Below are positions 8,838-19,241 of a stretch of 64,000 nucleotides of DNA, in pieces. The first letter of the stretch is position 1, and each line of letters begins with the position of its first letter. The notes beneath the pieces are model-generated. The model saw nothing but the letters and a program-made list of their open reading frames with translations, had not been told where the DNA came from and made no database searches. The DNA is from GCA-2401735 sp051252095. Lineage in GTDB: Bacteria; Pseudomonadota; Gammaproteobacteria; Burkholderiales; Methylophilaceae. Made by a program: the position numbers and the translations under genes. The stretch lies in assembly GCA_051252095.1 (NCBI GenBank), contig JBPOFK010000006.1, positions 62,001 through 126,000 of the forward strand, in the 5' to 3' direction.

Positions 8838-11440
8838 CGGTTTAAACACTTGTTCACCAGCTCGAACACGTCGTTCGATAGCTTAGGCGTATCTAAGATA
8901 GACTGTAATGTCTCCTTCATCAGCGCTTGCAATGCAGGCGTATAGCGATTCCATTCTCTTAGTGGCGTTACCATGCGTGACGCGATTTGTGGATTAATAG
9001 CATTTAATTCAATAATTGCATCTCTTAAAATCGCATAACCTTTGCCACTGGGATCATGAAACTTAACTGGGTTATTAATCGCAAAAATCGAATACAGTGA
9101 ACGCACACGGTTTGGATTTTTAATAGTAAAGTCTTTGTGATTGCGCAACATTGTAAAATCTTCAAATATTGATGCTCGATTGGCCATAGCCTGCATAGAA
9201 AACCATTTGTCCACCACCAATGGAAAGTCTTTATAGCGCGCATAAAAATCTGAAAACACTTCATCACGCTCAGGCTTGTTGCTGTCCGTTAGACTTGCTA
9301 ACGCCGCAATACGGTCTGTCATATTATCTGCGCTTTCATAATGCGCTTTAGCACGTGCAGCACATCCAGTGCCATTGGTTGTCGTTAGCAACTCAAGCAC
9401 AACATTTTGCAACGCCCTGCGACCCATTGCCTCTGGTGTTAATGAAAATGTGCCTGTATTGGCATTGGCTTTATACAGCTTTTCTAAGGCACCTTTGTGC
9501 GTACGCTTAATTGCTTTTAAAATATCTGTACGTGCTTTATCAATCGCAGCTGGATTGATGATTTCTTGTGCTTGAAATATTACAGGAATCGCAGGCAAAG
9601 TCAGCGCGCGAGCAAGCAATGCTTTATCACCTTGCTCAGCTAGGCCTTGCTCAATCATCGTACCAAAATCATCAATAAATTGCGTGATGTCAGCATCATT
9701 ATCTGCCATCAAGCGCTCAATTGCTCTTAATGCTAGGCTTTGCCCAGCTTCCCACTTGTTAAATCCGTCTGTATCGCTCAGTTGCAATAAACGCAAATCA
9801 TCATCACTCAAATCAGTGGTTAATTTCACTGGTGCAGAAAAACTTCTCAGGATGGATGGGATAGGACGCGACTTCACATTCTCAAACGTAAAACTTTGTT
9901 CACGTGCGTTCATTTCTAATACCTGCGTAGGATGTGTTTCATTGCCCTGGGCATCTAATAAACCAACAGCCACGGGAATCAACAATGGTTGTTGATGTAC
10001 CTCCCCTGCACCATCTTTTTGCGATTGCTTAAATGAAAGTGTAAAAGTGTTTTGGTCAGCATCGTAGTTTGTACTTATCTGTAATGAAGGTGTGCCTGCT
10101 TGCTTGTACCACAAAAAGAATTGCGCCATATCCCTGCCAGATGCATCAGCCATACATTGTACAAAGTCGTCGCAGGTGACAGCATGCCCATCGTAACGCT
10201 CAAAATAAAGGTCAGTCGCTTTTCTGTATGCATCTTTACCAAGCAATGTATGCTGCATGCGAATAATCTCTGCGCCTTTTTCATAGATGGTAGTCGTGTA
10301 AAAATTACTAATCTCAATAAAACTATCTGGCTGTACCTGATGGGCGAGTGGACTCGCATCCTCAGAAAATTGTAGGCGGCGTAAACGGTCTACATCGTCA
10401 ATGCGCTGTACGGCACGTGAATTCATATCGGCGCTGAATTCTTGATCTCTGAAAACAGTTAACCCTTCTTTTAATGAAAGTTGGAACCAGTCTCGACACG
10501 TGACACGATTACCAGTCCAATTATGAAAGTACTCATGCCCAATGACGCCTTCTACACTGACAAAATCATCATCTGTAGCGGTTTCCTGGTGAGCAAGTAC
10601 TAACTTCGTATTGAAAATATTGAGTGAAGTGTTTTCCATCGCACCCATATTAAAGTCGCTTACCGCTACTATGTTGAATAATTCTAGTTGGTATTCTCTG
10701 CCATATGTTTCTTCATCCCATTTCATGGCTTTTTTTAATGACTGCATGGCATGACCACACTGATATTCGTCACCTGTGCGTACATAGATGTGTAAAGCCA
10801 CATGACGTCCAGACATGGTGACAAAGGTATCTTCCACTCTCATTAAATCGCCAGCGACTAGTGCAAATAAGTAACAAGGTTTCGGGAACGGATCGCTCCA
10901 TAGCGTAAAGTGGCGACCATGCTCCAATTGACCAGACTCCACTAAGTTGCCATTAGATAATAGCACTGGATATTGATTTTTATCTGCCTCTATACGTACA
11001 GAGAATGTGCTCAATACATCAGGCCGATCTTGATAATATGTAATGCGACGGAAACCCTCTGCTTCACATTGCGTACAGTAATTACCTTGTGATTTGTATA
11101 AACCTTCTAAGGCAGTATTAGATGCTGGGTCAATTTCAGAAGTAATGGTCAACGTAAACTTCTCACCCGCATTTTGTATTGTTAACTGTTCATCCGTTAA
11201 GGTATATCCATCAAATGGCTGCCCATCTATCTCAACAGAGATGAGTGTTTGATCCTGTCCATTCAGAATCAAATCTTTACTATCACTATCCATGTTTTTG
11301 ATATAACGAACCTCTGACTTAACCACCGTTTTTTCTTCAAGCAGCGCAAAATAAAGACTGGTATGCGCCACTTGATATGGCGCAGGCACGTAGTCTTTTA
11401 GATATATTGTTTTTGGTGTCAAATCCGTATTTTTTCCCAT
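8834..11440 (-). CDS. pepN: Aminopeptidase N (M1 family zinc metallopeptidase)
   Basis: The 868-residue length and domain order fit bacterial PepN. The exopeptidase motif GAMEN is at residues 266-270, the zinc motif HEYFH at 302-306, and the third zinc ligand Glu325 lies in LKEGLT. It is a cytosolic enzyme that removes N-terminal residues from peptides late in protein turnover. It is transcribed alone, away from the DUF2254 gene; the 230-base divergent gap holds its promoter but shows no clear operator. Confidence 0.95.
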   Translation of the reverse strand: MGKNTDLTPKTIYLKDYVPAPYQVAHTSLYFALLEEKTVVKSEVRYIKNMDSDSKDLILNGQDQTLISVEIDGQPFDGYTLTDEQLTIQNAGEKFTLTITSEIDPASNTALEGLYKSQGNYCTQCEAEGFRRITYYQDRPDVLSTFSVRIEADKNQYPVLLSNGNLVESGQLEHGRHFTLWSDPFPKPCYLFALVAGDLMRVEDTFVTMSGRHVALHIYVRTGDEYQCGHAMQSLKKAMKWDEETYGREYQLELFNIVAVSDFNMGAMENTSLNIFNTKLVLAHQETATDDDFVSVEGVIGHEYFHNWTGNRVTCRDWFQLSLKEGLTVFRDQEFSADMNSRAVQRIDDVDRLRRLQFSEDASPLAHQVQPDSFIEISNFYTTTIYEKGAEIIRMQHTLLGKDAYRKATDLYFERYDGHAVTCDDFVQCMADASGRDMAQFFLWYKQAGTPSLQISTNYDADQNTFTLSFKQSQKDGAGEVHQQPLLIPVAVGLLDAQGNETHPTQVLEMNAREQSFTFENVKSRPIPSILRSFSAPVKLTTDLSDDDLRLLQLSDTDGFNKWEAGQSLALRAIERLMADNDADITQFIDDFGTMIEQGLAEQGDKALLARALTLPAIPVIFQAQEIINPAAIDKARTDILKAIKRTHKGALEKLYKANANTGTFSLTPEAMGRRALQNVVLELLTTTNGTGCAARAKAHYESADNMTDRIAALASLTDSNKPERDEVFSDFYARYKDFPLVVDKWFSMQAMANRASIFEDFTMLRNHKDFTIKNPNRVRSLYSIFAINNPVKFHDPSGKGYAILRDAIIELNAINPQIASRMVTPLREWNRYTPALQALMKETLQSILDTPKLSNDVFELVNKCLNR

Positions 11441-11673
11441 AATGTATTCGTATCTTTAGTTTATTTAATATCAACATAGTATAAAAGAGAATCTGTGTTG
11501 ACTAGCAATTTCAATTACTTCTCGTTTTATAAATTGTTATTGGTTAGCATTCTTATGACCACAAGAAATCTAAAATGTGCGGATAAATGGAGATTACAAA
11601 AGTATATAAACAAGCTATGATTACTTTCAGGCAGGCACTTTGGCCTTATTATATTTAACAAAGAAAGCTGCAT

Positions 11674-12942
11674 TTGAAATCTCTATTCTCATTAGTGCAT
11701 TTAGAATATTTATATAATCGCTTTAGTGAACGTCTATGGGTAAAGCCTCTTTTTGCCTGTTTGATTTCGATTAGCGCTGTGTTCCTAGCAAGGTATATTG
11801 AAAGCTTGCTGAATGGCATGACGCTCCCAGCGATTACCTATGAATCTGTAGATAAATTATTATCTGTATTAGCAGCTAGCATGCTGGTGATTGCTACTTT
11901 TTCAGTCGCCTCTATGGTTTCTGCATACGCATCAGCTGCATCAACAGCCACCCCAAGAGCATTTGCTTTGATTGTAGCTGATGACAAATCACAAAATGCC
12001 TTATCAACGTTTATCGGTGCTTTCATTTACAGTCTAGTCGCCATTGTTGCACTCACTAACGATTATTTTTTCAGTTCAGGTCTGTTTGTTCTTTTCATCT
12101 TAACGCTACTTGTGTTTGCTTTAGTTATTTTAACTTTTGTCAGATGGGTTGATAGCATAGCAAGATTAGGCCGCATGTCTTCTACGATTGAAAAAGTTGA
12201 AAATGCTACGCACAAGGCGATGAAAAAATTTAAATCAGCGCCTACACAAAAAGCGTTGAGTGTTTATGAAGAAACGTTTGAAGGTCATGCTGTCTACGTT
12301 AGTTCAGTAGGGTATATTCAGTATATTGATATTGAAAAAATGCAAAAATGGGCAGAAAGACACAGTGCGCGCATTCGCGTTAAACACTTGCCCGGTAAGC
12401 TGATTAACACAAACGAACCCGTTGCTTATATTCAAGTCGACAAATCTGAACAAGCTGAAGTGGATCAACAAGAAGTCATTAATGCTTTTCATATAGGTCG
12501 TGAACGTCTATTTGACTTCGACCCTAGATTCGGATTGGTTGTTCTATCAGAAATAGCTAGCCGCGCGCTATCACCTGCAGTTAATGACCCTGGAACATCA
12601 ATTAATATACTATCTTCGTTAACACGCCTTTTTACCTTTTGGTCAGAGCCAGTCGAAGACAAAGATATAGCGCCAATCATTTATAACCGCGTTGAAGTAC
12701 CAGAGATAAGTTTACAAAACATGTTTGACGATGCATTTACTGGTATCGCTAGAGACGGCGCAGGACTGGTAGAAGTAGGTGTAATGCTACAGAAATGTCT
12801 AACTGCGCTTACCAAATGCGACAACAGTCAAATGAAAGCAGCTGCGAATCGACACAGCCAATCTGCACTAAATCGGGCTGAACAAACCATACAACTAAAA
12901 AATGATTTTGAAAAAATCAAATCTATAGCCAATATTCAATAA
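11674..12942 (+). CDS. DUF2254 family membrane protein
   Basis: A 422-residue protein with about four membrane segments in the first 165 residues and a soluble C-terminal half. It matches the DUF2254 pattern, including STFIGAFIYSLVAIVALTND and the later SRALSPAVNDPGTS. The function of the family is unknown. The start is taken as a TTG at 11674 because the next in-frame ATG (codon 49) would remove the first membrane helix; the ribosome site is weak, so the exact N-terminus is unsure. It stands alone between pepN and msbA. Confidence 0.7.
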   Translation: MKSLFSLVHLEYLYNRFSERLWVKPLFACLISISAVFLARYIESLLNGMTLPAITYESVDKLLSVLAASMLVIATFSVASMVSAYASAASTATPRAFALIVADDKSQNALSTFIGAFIYSLVAIVALTNDYFFSSGLFVLFILTLLVFALVILTFVRWVDSIARLGRMSSTIEKVENATHKAMKKFKSAPTQKALSVYEETFEGHAVYVSSVGYIQYIDIEKMQKWAERHSARIRVKHLPGKLINTNEPVAYIQVDKSEQAEVDQQEVINAFHIGRERLFDFDPRFGLVVLSEIASRALSPAVNDPGTSINILSSLTRLFTFWSEPVEDKDIAPIIYNRVEVPEISLQNMFDDAFTGIARDGAGLVEVGVMLQKCLTALTKCDNSQMKAAANRHSQSALNRAEQTIQLKNDFEKIKSIANIQ

Positions 12943-13140
12943 GCCTGTTTAATAAAACTGTCATCTCTTTGACACGAATTTGTCGCAATAATTAGCTAGC
13001 ATCAGCATACATTATCATTTCCCATCTGGGTCTGTGTATACAGTATTAAAACAACGCCAATTAATTCCAGTAGGTTTGATTTTTCACACGCAATTAAATG
13101 CAATGCGTTTTATTGATTCCCATACTCACTTACTGCTTGC

Positions 13141-14907
13141 ATGCAACCAATTAGTCCCAACCAAAATCTAGCCAATAGCAAACAGTCTGTCGAGATGAAT
13201 CCAAAATGGCTTTATTTACGGATGCTCGCTTATATTAAACCAGTATGGCTAGTGTTTACGATTAGCATCATTTCATTAATTGTTTTATCCGCAACCAACA
13301 CAGGTTTCTTGGCTACGATTAAAACAGTTACCGACGATGGATTTGTTAATACGAATCCTAGCAAAGCAGTCTACCTACCATTCTTGCTAATTGGTCTATT
13401 GGCATTGCGGGCCTTAGCGGGCTTCACCTCTTCGTATACGATGCGCTGGGTCGGTAGAAAAGTCATTGAACAAATGCGGCTAGATGCTTTCTTGAAATTG
13501 ATGTCTCTGCCGATGCGCTATTTTGACAACCATTCAGTCGGCAGCATTGCTTCAAAAATAACATTTGATACGGAACAAATGTATAACGCGGTCACGAAAG
13601 TAACCATCAGTATGGTGCGTGATAGCTTGACGATTATTGGCATGATTGCTTATATGTTGTATCTAGATTGGCGACTAACTATGATTTTTGCGCTAGTCGC
13701 ACCATTGATGGTTTTTTTCTTAAAAAGAATGACTCCAAAGCTCAGGCTTGCCAGTCAGTCAGTACAACAAACCATGGGGGATATGACGCAAGTAATTGAA
13801 GAATCAACCAGCGGTCAACGTATGGTCAAAATATTTGCAGGCGAGGCATATGAATTCGATCGCTTTTCTCAAATAGCCAAAACCAATCGCCATATGATGA
13901 CCCGCTTAGGCAAGGTTTCTGGCTTAAATAGCATGGTTATTGAGCTATTAGCAGCGCTAGCGCTTGGCTTAGTTGTTTATTATGCGGTAGGACGATTTAC
14001 CGCAGGTGAGTTTGCAGCTTTTATCGGAGCCCTACTCATGCTAATCAGCCCTATTAAAAGTTTGACCTCACTAAACACTGATTTACAAATTGGCCTTGCT
14101 GCAGCACAAAGTATTTTCTCACTCATTGATACACCTGCACAACATGATGATGGCAACCAGAATATGACAAGGGCAAAGGGTGCAATTGCACTCCAGCATG
14201 TCAGCTTACATTATGAAAATAACAAACGGCCTGCACTTGATAATGTAAGTTTAAAGATTATGCCAGGCGAAAAGATTGCTTTGGTTGGTAAATCAGGTGG
14301 GGGTAAAACCACATTACTTAATCTATTGCCCAGATTTTATGAATTACAACAAGGTATCATCACAATTGACGATGTCGATATCAATACGATGTCGCTTAAA
14401 AACTTACGTCAACAATTTAGCATGGTGTCGCAAGAAGTAGTGCTTTTTAATGGCAGTGTTTTTAATAATATTGCTTACGGCGCATTAAGCCAAGTCAGCG
14501 AAGATTTGGTTATCGCAGCCGCCAAAGCTGCCCATGCTTGGGAATTCATTCAGCAGTTGCCCAACGGTTTACAAAGTGAAATTGGTGACCGAGGTGTACG
14601 CCTATCTGGCGGCCAACGTCAACGACTCGCCATTGCGCGTGCCATTCTTAAAAATGCACCCATTTTACTGCTTGACGAAGCGACATCTGCCCTAGATACC
14701 GAATCCGAACAGCATGTGCAGGCGGCCCTTGATACATTGATGAAAAACCGTACGACGATCGTCATCGCACACCGTTTATCAACAATCGAAAATGCTGATC
14801 GTATTCTTGTGCTGGAACAAGGTAAGATTGTTGAAAGTGGTCATCATCAAGCCTTGCTTGCGCTTAATGGTAGTTATGCCAAACTCTACCAAAAACAGTT
14901 GCAGTAA
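13141..14907 (+). CDS. msbA: MsbA-type lipid A/LPS export ABC transporter (permease-ATPase fusion)
   Basis: The 588-residue half-transporter has an N-terminal six-helix domain (about residues 25-320) and a C-terminal ATPase with Walker A GKSGGGKTT, signature LSGGQRQRLAIAR and Walker B ILLLDEATSALD. This is the layout of MsbA, which flips lipid A-core across the inner membrane. The O-antigen-ligase-like gene starts 3 bases downstream and LPS-type glycosyltransferases lie nearby, which supports MsbA over a drug exporter. The ATG at 13141 lacks a clear ribosome site; an internal ATG about 18 codons later is an alternative. Confidence 0.88.
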   Translation: MQPISPNQNLANSKQSVEMNPKWLYLRMLAYIKPVWLVFTISIISLIVLSATNTGFLATIKTVTDDGFVNTNPSKAVYLPFLLIGLLALRALAGFTSSYTMRWVGRKVIEQMRLDAFLKLMSLPMRYFDNHSVGSIASKITFDTEQMYNAVTKVTISMVRDSLTIIGMIAYMLYLDWRLTMIFALVAPLMVFFLKRMTPKLRLASQSVQQTMGDMTQVIEESTSGQRMVKIFAGEAYEFDRFSQIAKTNRHMMTRLGKVSGLNSMVIELLAALALGLVVYYAVGRFTAGEFAAFIGALLMLISPIKSLTSLNTDLQIGLAAAQSIFSLIDTPAQHDDGNQNMTRAKGAIALQHVSLHYENNKRPALDNVSLKIMPGEKIALVGKSGGGKTTLLNLLPRFYELQQGIITIDDVDINTMSLKNLRQQFSMVSQEVVLFNGSVFNNIAYGALSQVSEDLVIAAAKAAHAWEFIQQLPNGLQSEIGDRGVRLSGGQRQRLAIARAILKNAPILLLDEATSALDTESEQHVQAALDTLMKNRTTIVIAHRLSTIENADRILVLEQGKIVESGHHQALLALNGSYAKLYQKQLQ

Positions 14908-14910
14908 GCA

Positions 14911-16197
14911 GTGGCTTTTACTATGCATCAAACGGCCACTTTACAGCTAGATAGTCAACGAATAGCATTAGGCAAGTTTTCGCGTTACCTACCATACTTA
15001 CTGCCACTACTGCTGCTTTTTTCTAGAGCACTAGCAGATGCCACTGTTCTATTGGTGGGCCTATCTTTCTTATTGAGAAGTTACCAACTTAGCGAATGGT
15101 GCTGGGCAAAACAGACGTGGTTCAAACTTAGCCTTTTGTTTTGGCTTTATTTATTGCTTATCAATACGCCGTTGAGCATTGATAAGCTCGACAGTTTAAT
15201 GCATGCGATTGGATATATTCGATGGCCATTGTTTGCAAATGCGCTTGCTTACTGGCTACTGCGTAACAGTACAATTCAGCGCAGTTTTCTGATATCGCTA
15301 CTACTGGTTTCTCTATTCATCATTACGGATACCAGTTTACAGTACCTTACAGGTCATGACTTGCTGGGTCATGCGAAAGCGACACCAACGCGTTTAACAG
15401 GTCCTTACGCCAGGCCTATACCAGGCATCATGTTGTTGAGAATATGGTTTATTGGCCTGTTTGCTGCAATGCTGCTACCCCCATTCTCTAACGAAAAATA
15501 TCGAGTGAAATTTATCATATCTATGCTCGGTCTTGGCTTAGTGTTTATGTTTATAACTGGCGAGCGTATGGCCTTAATACTGTTTCTCGCTGGTTGCAGT
15601 GTGGTTACTTTTGGTCTGCTGTTGACGCGAAAAGTCAATCTACCCAAATTACTAACCAGCTTATTAATTATCGTTAGCCTATTGTTAACGCTATTGATTA
15701 GTGCACCGGACACTGCTGAAAGATCAGTTTTTAGTATTGCAACTAAGCTCACACATTTCGCATCTTCTGATTACGGCGTGGTTTTTCGCGCGGCATTCGC
15801 GGCTTGGCAAGAAAACTTTATATTTGGCAGCGGGATACACACCTATAAAACAATATGCGAAAACTTAGGCGTACTGTCAGATTTAGGAAAGCAGTGGGAT
15901 ATGCAATGCTCACATCCGCACAACCTATACCTACACATAGCAGCTGAAACAGGATTAGTCGGTTTACTGCTCTTTTCTTTGTCTGTAGTGAGTATTTACT
16001 ACCACGCATTATCAGGCTTCATTAAAACAAATGATTGGCTAACGGTTAGCTTAAGCTTTTCCGTATTAAGTGTCTGTTTTTGGCCTTTAATTGGTGGCAT
16101 CAGCATCTTAAATAATAGCGTTGCTGCTTTAGTATGGTTGGGTGTAGGCTGGGTGTTATCAATATCGCAAGTGCCAGCAACAAAATCAAACGTTTAA
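14911..16197 (+). CDS. O-antigen ligase/polymerase (WaaL/Wzy_C) family membrane protein
   Basis: The 428-residue protein has about ten membrane helices and the family's periplasmic loop containing HPHNLYLHIAAETGLVGLL, with the conserved H-x-H-N-x-x-L pattern of the Wzy_C superfamily. Members join sugar chains to lipid A-core or polymerise them. Placement 3 bases after msbA suggests LPS assembly. A GTG at 14911 or an ATG at 14923 could be the start; neither has a strong ribosome site. No O-antigen synthesis cluster is visible here, so the natural donor is unknown. Confidence 0.8.
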   Translation: MAFTMHQTATLQLDSQRIALGKFSRYLPYLLPLLLLFSRALADATVLLVGLSFLLRSYQLSEWCWAKQTWFKLSLLFWLYLLLINTPLSIDKLDSLMHAIGYIRWPLFANALAYWLLRNSTIQRSFLISLLLVSLFIITDTSLQYLTGHDLLGHAKATPTRLTGPYARPIPGIMLLRIWFIGLFAAMLLPPFSNEKYRVKFIISMLGLGLVFMFITGERMALILFLAGCSVVTFGLLLTRKVNLPKLLTSLLIIVSLLLTLLISAPDTAERSVFSIATKLTHFASSDYGVVFRAAFAAWQENFIFGSGIHTYKTICENLGVLSDLGKQWDMQCSHPHNLYLHIAAETGLVGLLLFSLSVVSIYYHALSGFIKTNDWLTVSLSFSVLSVCFWPLIGGISILNNSVAALVWLGVGWVLSISQVPATKSNV

Positions 16198-16262
16198 GGC
16201 ATTCATCAAACTGTCATATTCTTTCTCTATGCTTTACTTACTTAAGATAGAAAGCGTAATGA

Positions 16263-17174
16263 ATGAAAGATACAGACGCATCACAAAGTTTGCATACAGA
16301 CTTGATGGATGGTTATGACGAAGAGTTAGAGCTCGAACTAGAAGATCGCACGCCTGAGCATATTCTAGAGAATGAACACATTCATATTTCTGAGGAAGAT
16401 AGAGCTTTCCGTCAAACCTATTTTAAAGAACTATTTCGCCTTCAAGCCGAGCTGGTCAAACTGCAAGATTGGGTTGTAGAAAGCGGTCATAAAGTCGTTA
16501 TTCTGTTTGAGGGCCGCGACGCCGCAGGTAAAGGCGGTGCGATTAAACGCATTACTCAACGCCTTAATCCACGCGTCTGTAGAGTAGCGGCCTTACCCGC
16601 ACCTACCGAACGTGAACGTACACAATGGTACTTCCAGCGCTATGTCTCACACTTGCCAGCGGCAGGTGAAATGGTGTTGTTTGACCGCAGCTGGTATAAC
16701 CGTGCTGGGGTAGAAAAAGTCATGGGGTTTTGCACTGAAGATCAATATGAACAATTCTTTAGGACAGTACCTGAGTTTGAAAAAATGTTGATTGATTCAG
16801 GCATACAACTGATTAAGTATTGGTTTTCAATTACGGATGATGAGCAGAATTTACGCTTTCAAGGCCGCATTTTTGATCCACTTAAGCAATGGAAACTGAG
16901 CCCGATGGATTTAGAGTCACGCCGTAGATGGGAAGACTATACAAAAGCAAAAGAAACGATGCTAGAACGAAGTCATATCCCTGAAGCACCATGGTGGGTT
17001 GTACAAGCTGATAATAAAAAGAAAGCGCGCCTGAATTGTATTGAGCATTTGCTCAAACAAATACCGTATGAAGAAATTGAAAAGCCATTAGTAAAGCTAC
17101 CGCCACGCGTGCACAACGCTGATTATATACGCCAGCCTGTTCCACCAGAGATGTATGTGCCTGAAGTTTACTAA
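16263..17174 (+). CDS. ppk2: Polyphosphate kinase 2
   Basis: The 303 residues form a single PPK2 domain with Walker A GRDAAGKGG (84-92), lid region around TERERTQWYFQRY, and Walker B DRSWYNR (141-147). Single-domain PPK2 enzymes of this size usually use polyphosphate to phosphorylate nucleoside diphosphates, or the reverse. The first 45 residues are very acidic and probably disordered. It follows the envelope genes on the same strand but after a 65-base gap, so it is probably a separate unit, convergent with the glycosyltransferase block. Confidence 0.92.
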   Translation: MKDTDASQSLHTDLMDGYDEELELELEDRTPEHILENEHIHISEEDRAFRQTYFKELFRLQAELVKLQDWVVESGHKVVILFEGRDAAGKGGAIKRITQRLNPRVCRVAALPAPTERERTQWYFQRYVSHLPAAGEMVLFDRSWYNRAGVEKVMGFCTEDQYEQFFRTVPEFEKMLIDSGIQLIKYWFSITDDEQNLRFQGRIFDPLKQWKLSPMDLESRRRWEDYTKAKETMLERSHIPEAPWWVVQADNKKKARLNCIEHLLKQIPYEEIEKPLVKLPPRVHNADYIRQPVPPEMYVPEVY

Positions 17175-17291
17175 TAGCGTGATAAAAACAGCATACGTAC
17201 AATATTTTTAACAAACCATTGAAATTAATTGTTTTAGCGGAGCAATAATAAAGCTAATGCTTTGGCAGTAACTATTTAATATCTAATTTTT

Positions 17292-18209
17292 TCAAGCCAT
17301 TTTAAATTTTTTTTCAAACTGGGGTAGAGACTTCAATACCGTCTCAACCTCTAGCGCAGATAAATGATCAACTTCTATGGTTTGAAAATTTCGGCGCCCT
17401 ATTTCTGCTCTTGCTGCTGAAGTGGTTGGCCCAAATATCGCTAATCCACGTTGATTTAAGTACGATGCTATGTGACTCGGGCCTGTATCATTGCCAATCA
17501 CATATTTTGCACCCTTAAGCAAACCGGCTAAGGCAAACCAATCAAGATCTTTGACAATATGACCTGGCATCTCTTTGGCTAAATCGGCTTCATCAGGACC
17601 TAAGCTCACCACAACCTCCTGGCCTAATGCAATTAAGGCCTTTGCTAAGTCTGCAAAATGCGGCCATCTTTTTTCTAAATGCTCAGAAGAAGAACCTGGG
17701 ATTAAGACAATATAGTCTTTATCAATTCCTTTTTTACGCATTAACCTAGTAACATCGGCTACCATCCAAGATAAATCGGGCCGATAGGCATGCGGTGTTT
17801 CGATGCCGGCCCCATTTAATAAAGCAATCAAACCTGAAAGACCAGTAGCAGGCTGGTCAGCATTGGCACTTCGCCCTATCCACTCTGTTTTGGAAAACCA
17901 GAACTGTTGATACATTCTTGATCGATCACTATTTTGTAAATCAATGACCAAATCAATTTTTTGTTTTTGTAATTTTTTCTTCAGTTTGATTTGCTGATCC
18001 ACACGCCAAATGGGCGCACGATTATCCGTAATAACAAAATCAACCATTGGGCAATGTTGCATCAACTGGCAATAAGCCGGCGCCGTAAGAAGATTAATCA
18101 TGCTGTTGGGATAATGACGCCGAATATCGGTCAAGAAACCGAGCGATTGCATCAGGTCTCCTAAAGCACCATGTTTGATCACAAGAATGTTTTTTTTATT
18201 ATTCTGCAT
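17292..18209 (-). CDS. Glycosyltransferase family 9 (heptosyltransferase-like)
   Basis: The 305-residue protein starts with the GT9 pattern ILVIKHGALGDLMQSLGF and has a C-terminal donor-site motif (KYVIGNDTGPSHIASYL), as in the heptosyltransferases WaaC/WaaF that build the LPS inner core. It is the last gene of a four-gene minus-strand run (ELM1, GT4, GT4, GT9) and overlaps the GT4 gene before it by 11 bases. The sugar donor cannot be fixed from sequence. It faces ppk2 with a 117-base gap that shows no strong terminator. Confidence 0.85.
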   Translation of the reverse strand: MQNNKKNILVIKHGALGDLMQSLGFLTDIRRHYPNSMINLLTAPAYCQLMQHCPMVDFVITDNRAPIWRVDQQIKLKKKLQKQKIDLVIDLQNSDRSRMYQQFWFSKTEWIGRSANADQPATGLSGLIALLNGAGIETPHAYRPDLSWMVADVTRLMRKKGIDKDYIVLIPGSSSEHLEKRWPHFADLAKALIALGQEVVVSLGPDEADLAKEMPGHIVKDLDWFALAGLLKGAKYVIGNDTGPSHIASYLNQRGLAIFGPTTSAARAEIGRRNFQTIEVDHLSALEVETVLKSLPQFEKKFKMA

Positions 18210-19239
18210 TGTCTGTTCTTTTTTTATTCATACGCAAGTATAAATTGACCGTTTTTCTGGTCATTTGTTCAAGTGTCATTTCTTTTTTTGCAAGCTGTTG
18301 TGCGTTCAGCATTAACGCATGCCAATAACTGGGTGTGTCCAATAAGGTCTGTAAGCGATGACGTAACGTCACTGGGTCTTCTATTGGAACAATCAGTTGT
18401 TTGGGTAAGACTTCATTTGCAACTGGGACATCAGTAGATAACACTTTAACGCCACACAACAATGCTTCATTTAAAACATAGGAAAAACCTTCTCGTCGTG
18501 AAGCAATCACCAGCCCGTCTGCTGAACGCATCATTTTTGTCGGGTTATCGTGATGTCCTACTAACCGCACAACTATATTTTTCTTCATTAAGGCCACTCG
18601 CTTTTCAAGCGCTTTACGCGCTGGACCTTCACCTATGATGACGAGGCTAATATCCATTCCATCAATAGCATCTAATAACACATCAAAGCCTTTTGCATGG
18701 ACCAATCTACCAACTGCACAAATCACAGGCTTGTTTTGTGGTAAATGAAACGTTTGATGTAGGTCGTCTAAGGCGGAGGCGAGCGATTCGTCCGATAGCA
18801 GAATACCGTTGTAGATGACTTCTGCACCTCGATGATGTAATTGATTCGCGAGATATTGACTAACACAAATCACATGGTTAAAGCGATGAAAAAGCTTAAA
18901 TTGGCTTTTTATATTGTGCAATGTCACAACAGTAGGTGTTTTAATCAACCACTTCAGTGAGGCTAATAAACTGGCTGCTTTATTCGCCTGTGCATGAATA
19001 ATATCAAACTGATGCTGACGTAAACTTTGATAGAGCTGAAACCATAACCAAGGGTTGTGCCGACTCAGTCGCATGTTAAGACCAATTGTCTCAATGTTCA
19101 TGGGTAAGGTCTTCACAAAATCATGATCACCAATCACTAAAACGCGTTGATCTTGCGCAAGCAAACAAAGGCTTAACTCTCGCACATGCTTTTCCAATCC
19201 ACCATTCCCATGACTGGCAATGATTTGACAAATAAACAT
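18199..19239 (-). CDS. Glycosyltransferase family 4
   Basis: A 346-residue GT-B fold protein. The N-terminus has the acceptor-side loop SHGNGGLEKHVRELSL, and the second half has a GRLVHAKGFDVLLDA donor-domain start and the family Glu region RREGFSYVLNEALLCG. It probably adds a hexose or similar sugar to the LPS core. It lies 2 bases after the next upstream GT4 gene and overlaps the GT9 gene, so all are co-translated. Confidence 0.85.
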   Translation of the reverse strand: MFICQIIASHGNGGLEKHVRELSLCLLAQDQRVLVIGDHDFVKTLPMNIETIGLNMRLSRHNPWLWFQLYQSLRQHQFDIIHAQANKAASLLASLKWLIKTPTVVTLHNIKSQFKLFHRFNHVICVSQYLANQLHHRGAEVIYNGILLSDESLASALDDLHQTFHLPQNKPVICAVGRLVHAKGFDVLLDAIDGMDISLVIIGEGPARKALEKRVALMKKNIVVRLVGHHDNPTKMMRSADGLVIASRREGFSYVLNEALLCGVKVLSTDVPVANEVLPKQLIVPIEDPVTLRHRLQTLLDTPSYWHALMLNAQQLAKKEMTLEQMTRKTVNLYLRMNKKRTDNAE

Positions 19240-19241
19240 GT

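Noticed and set aside
10890..10915. TTTCGGGAACGG as a fourth copy of the regulator site
   Set aside because: It is inside the pepN coding region and lacks the opposite TTCC half.
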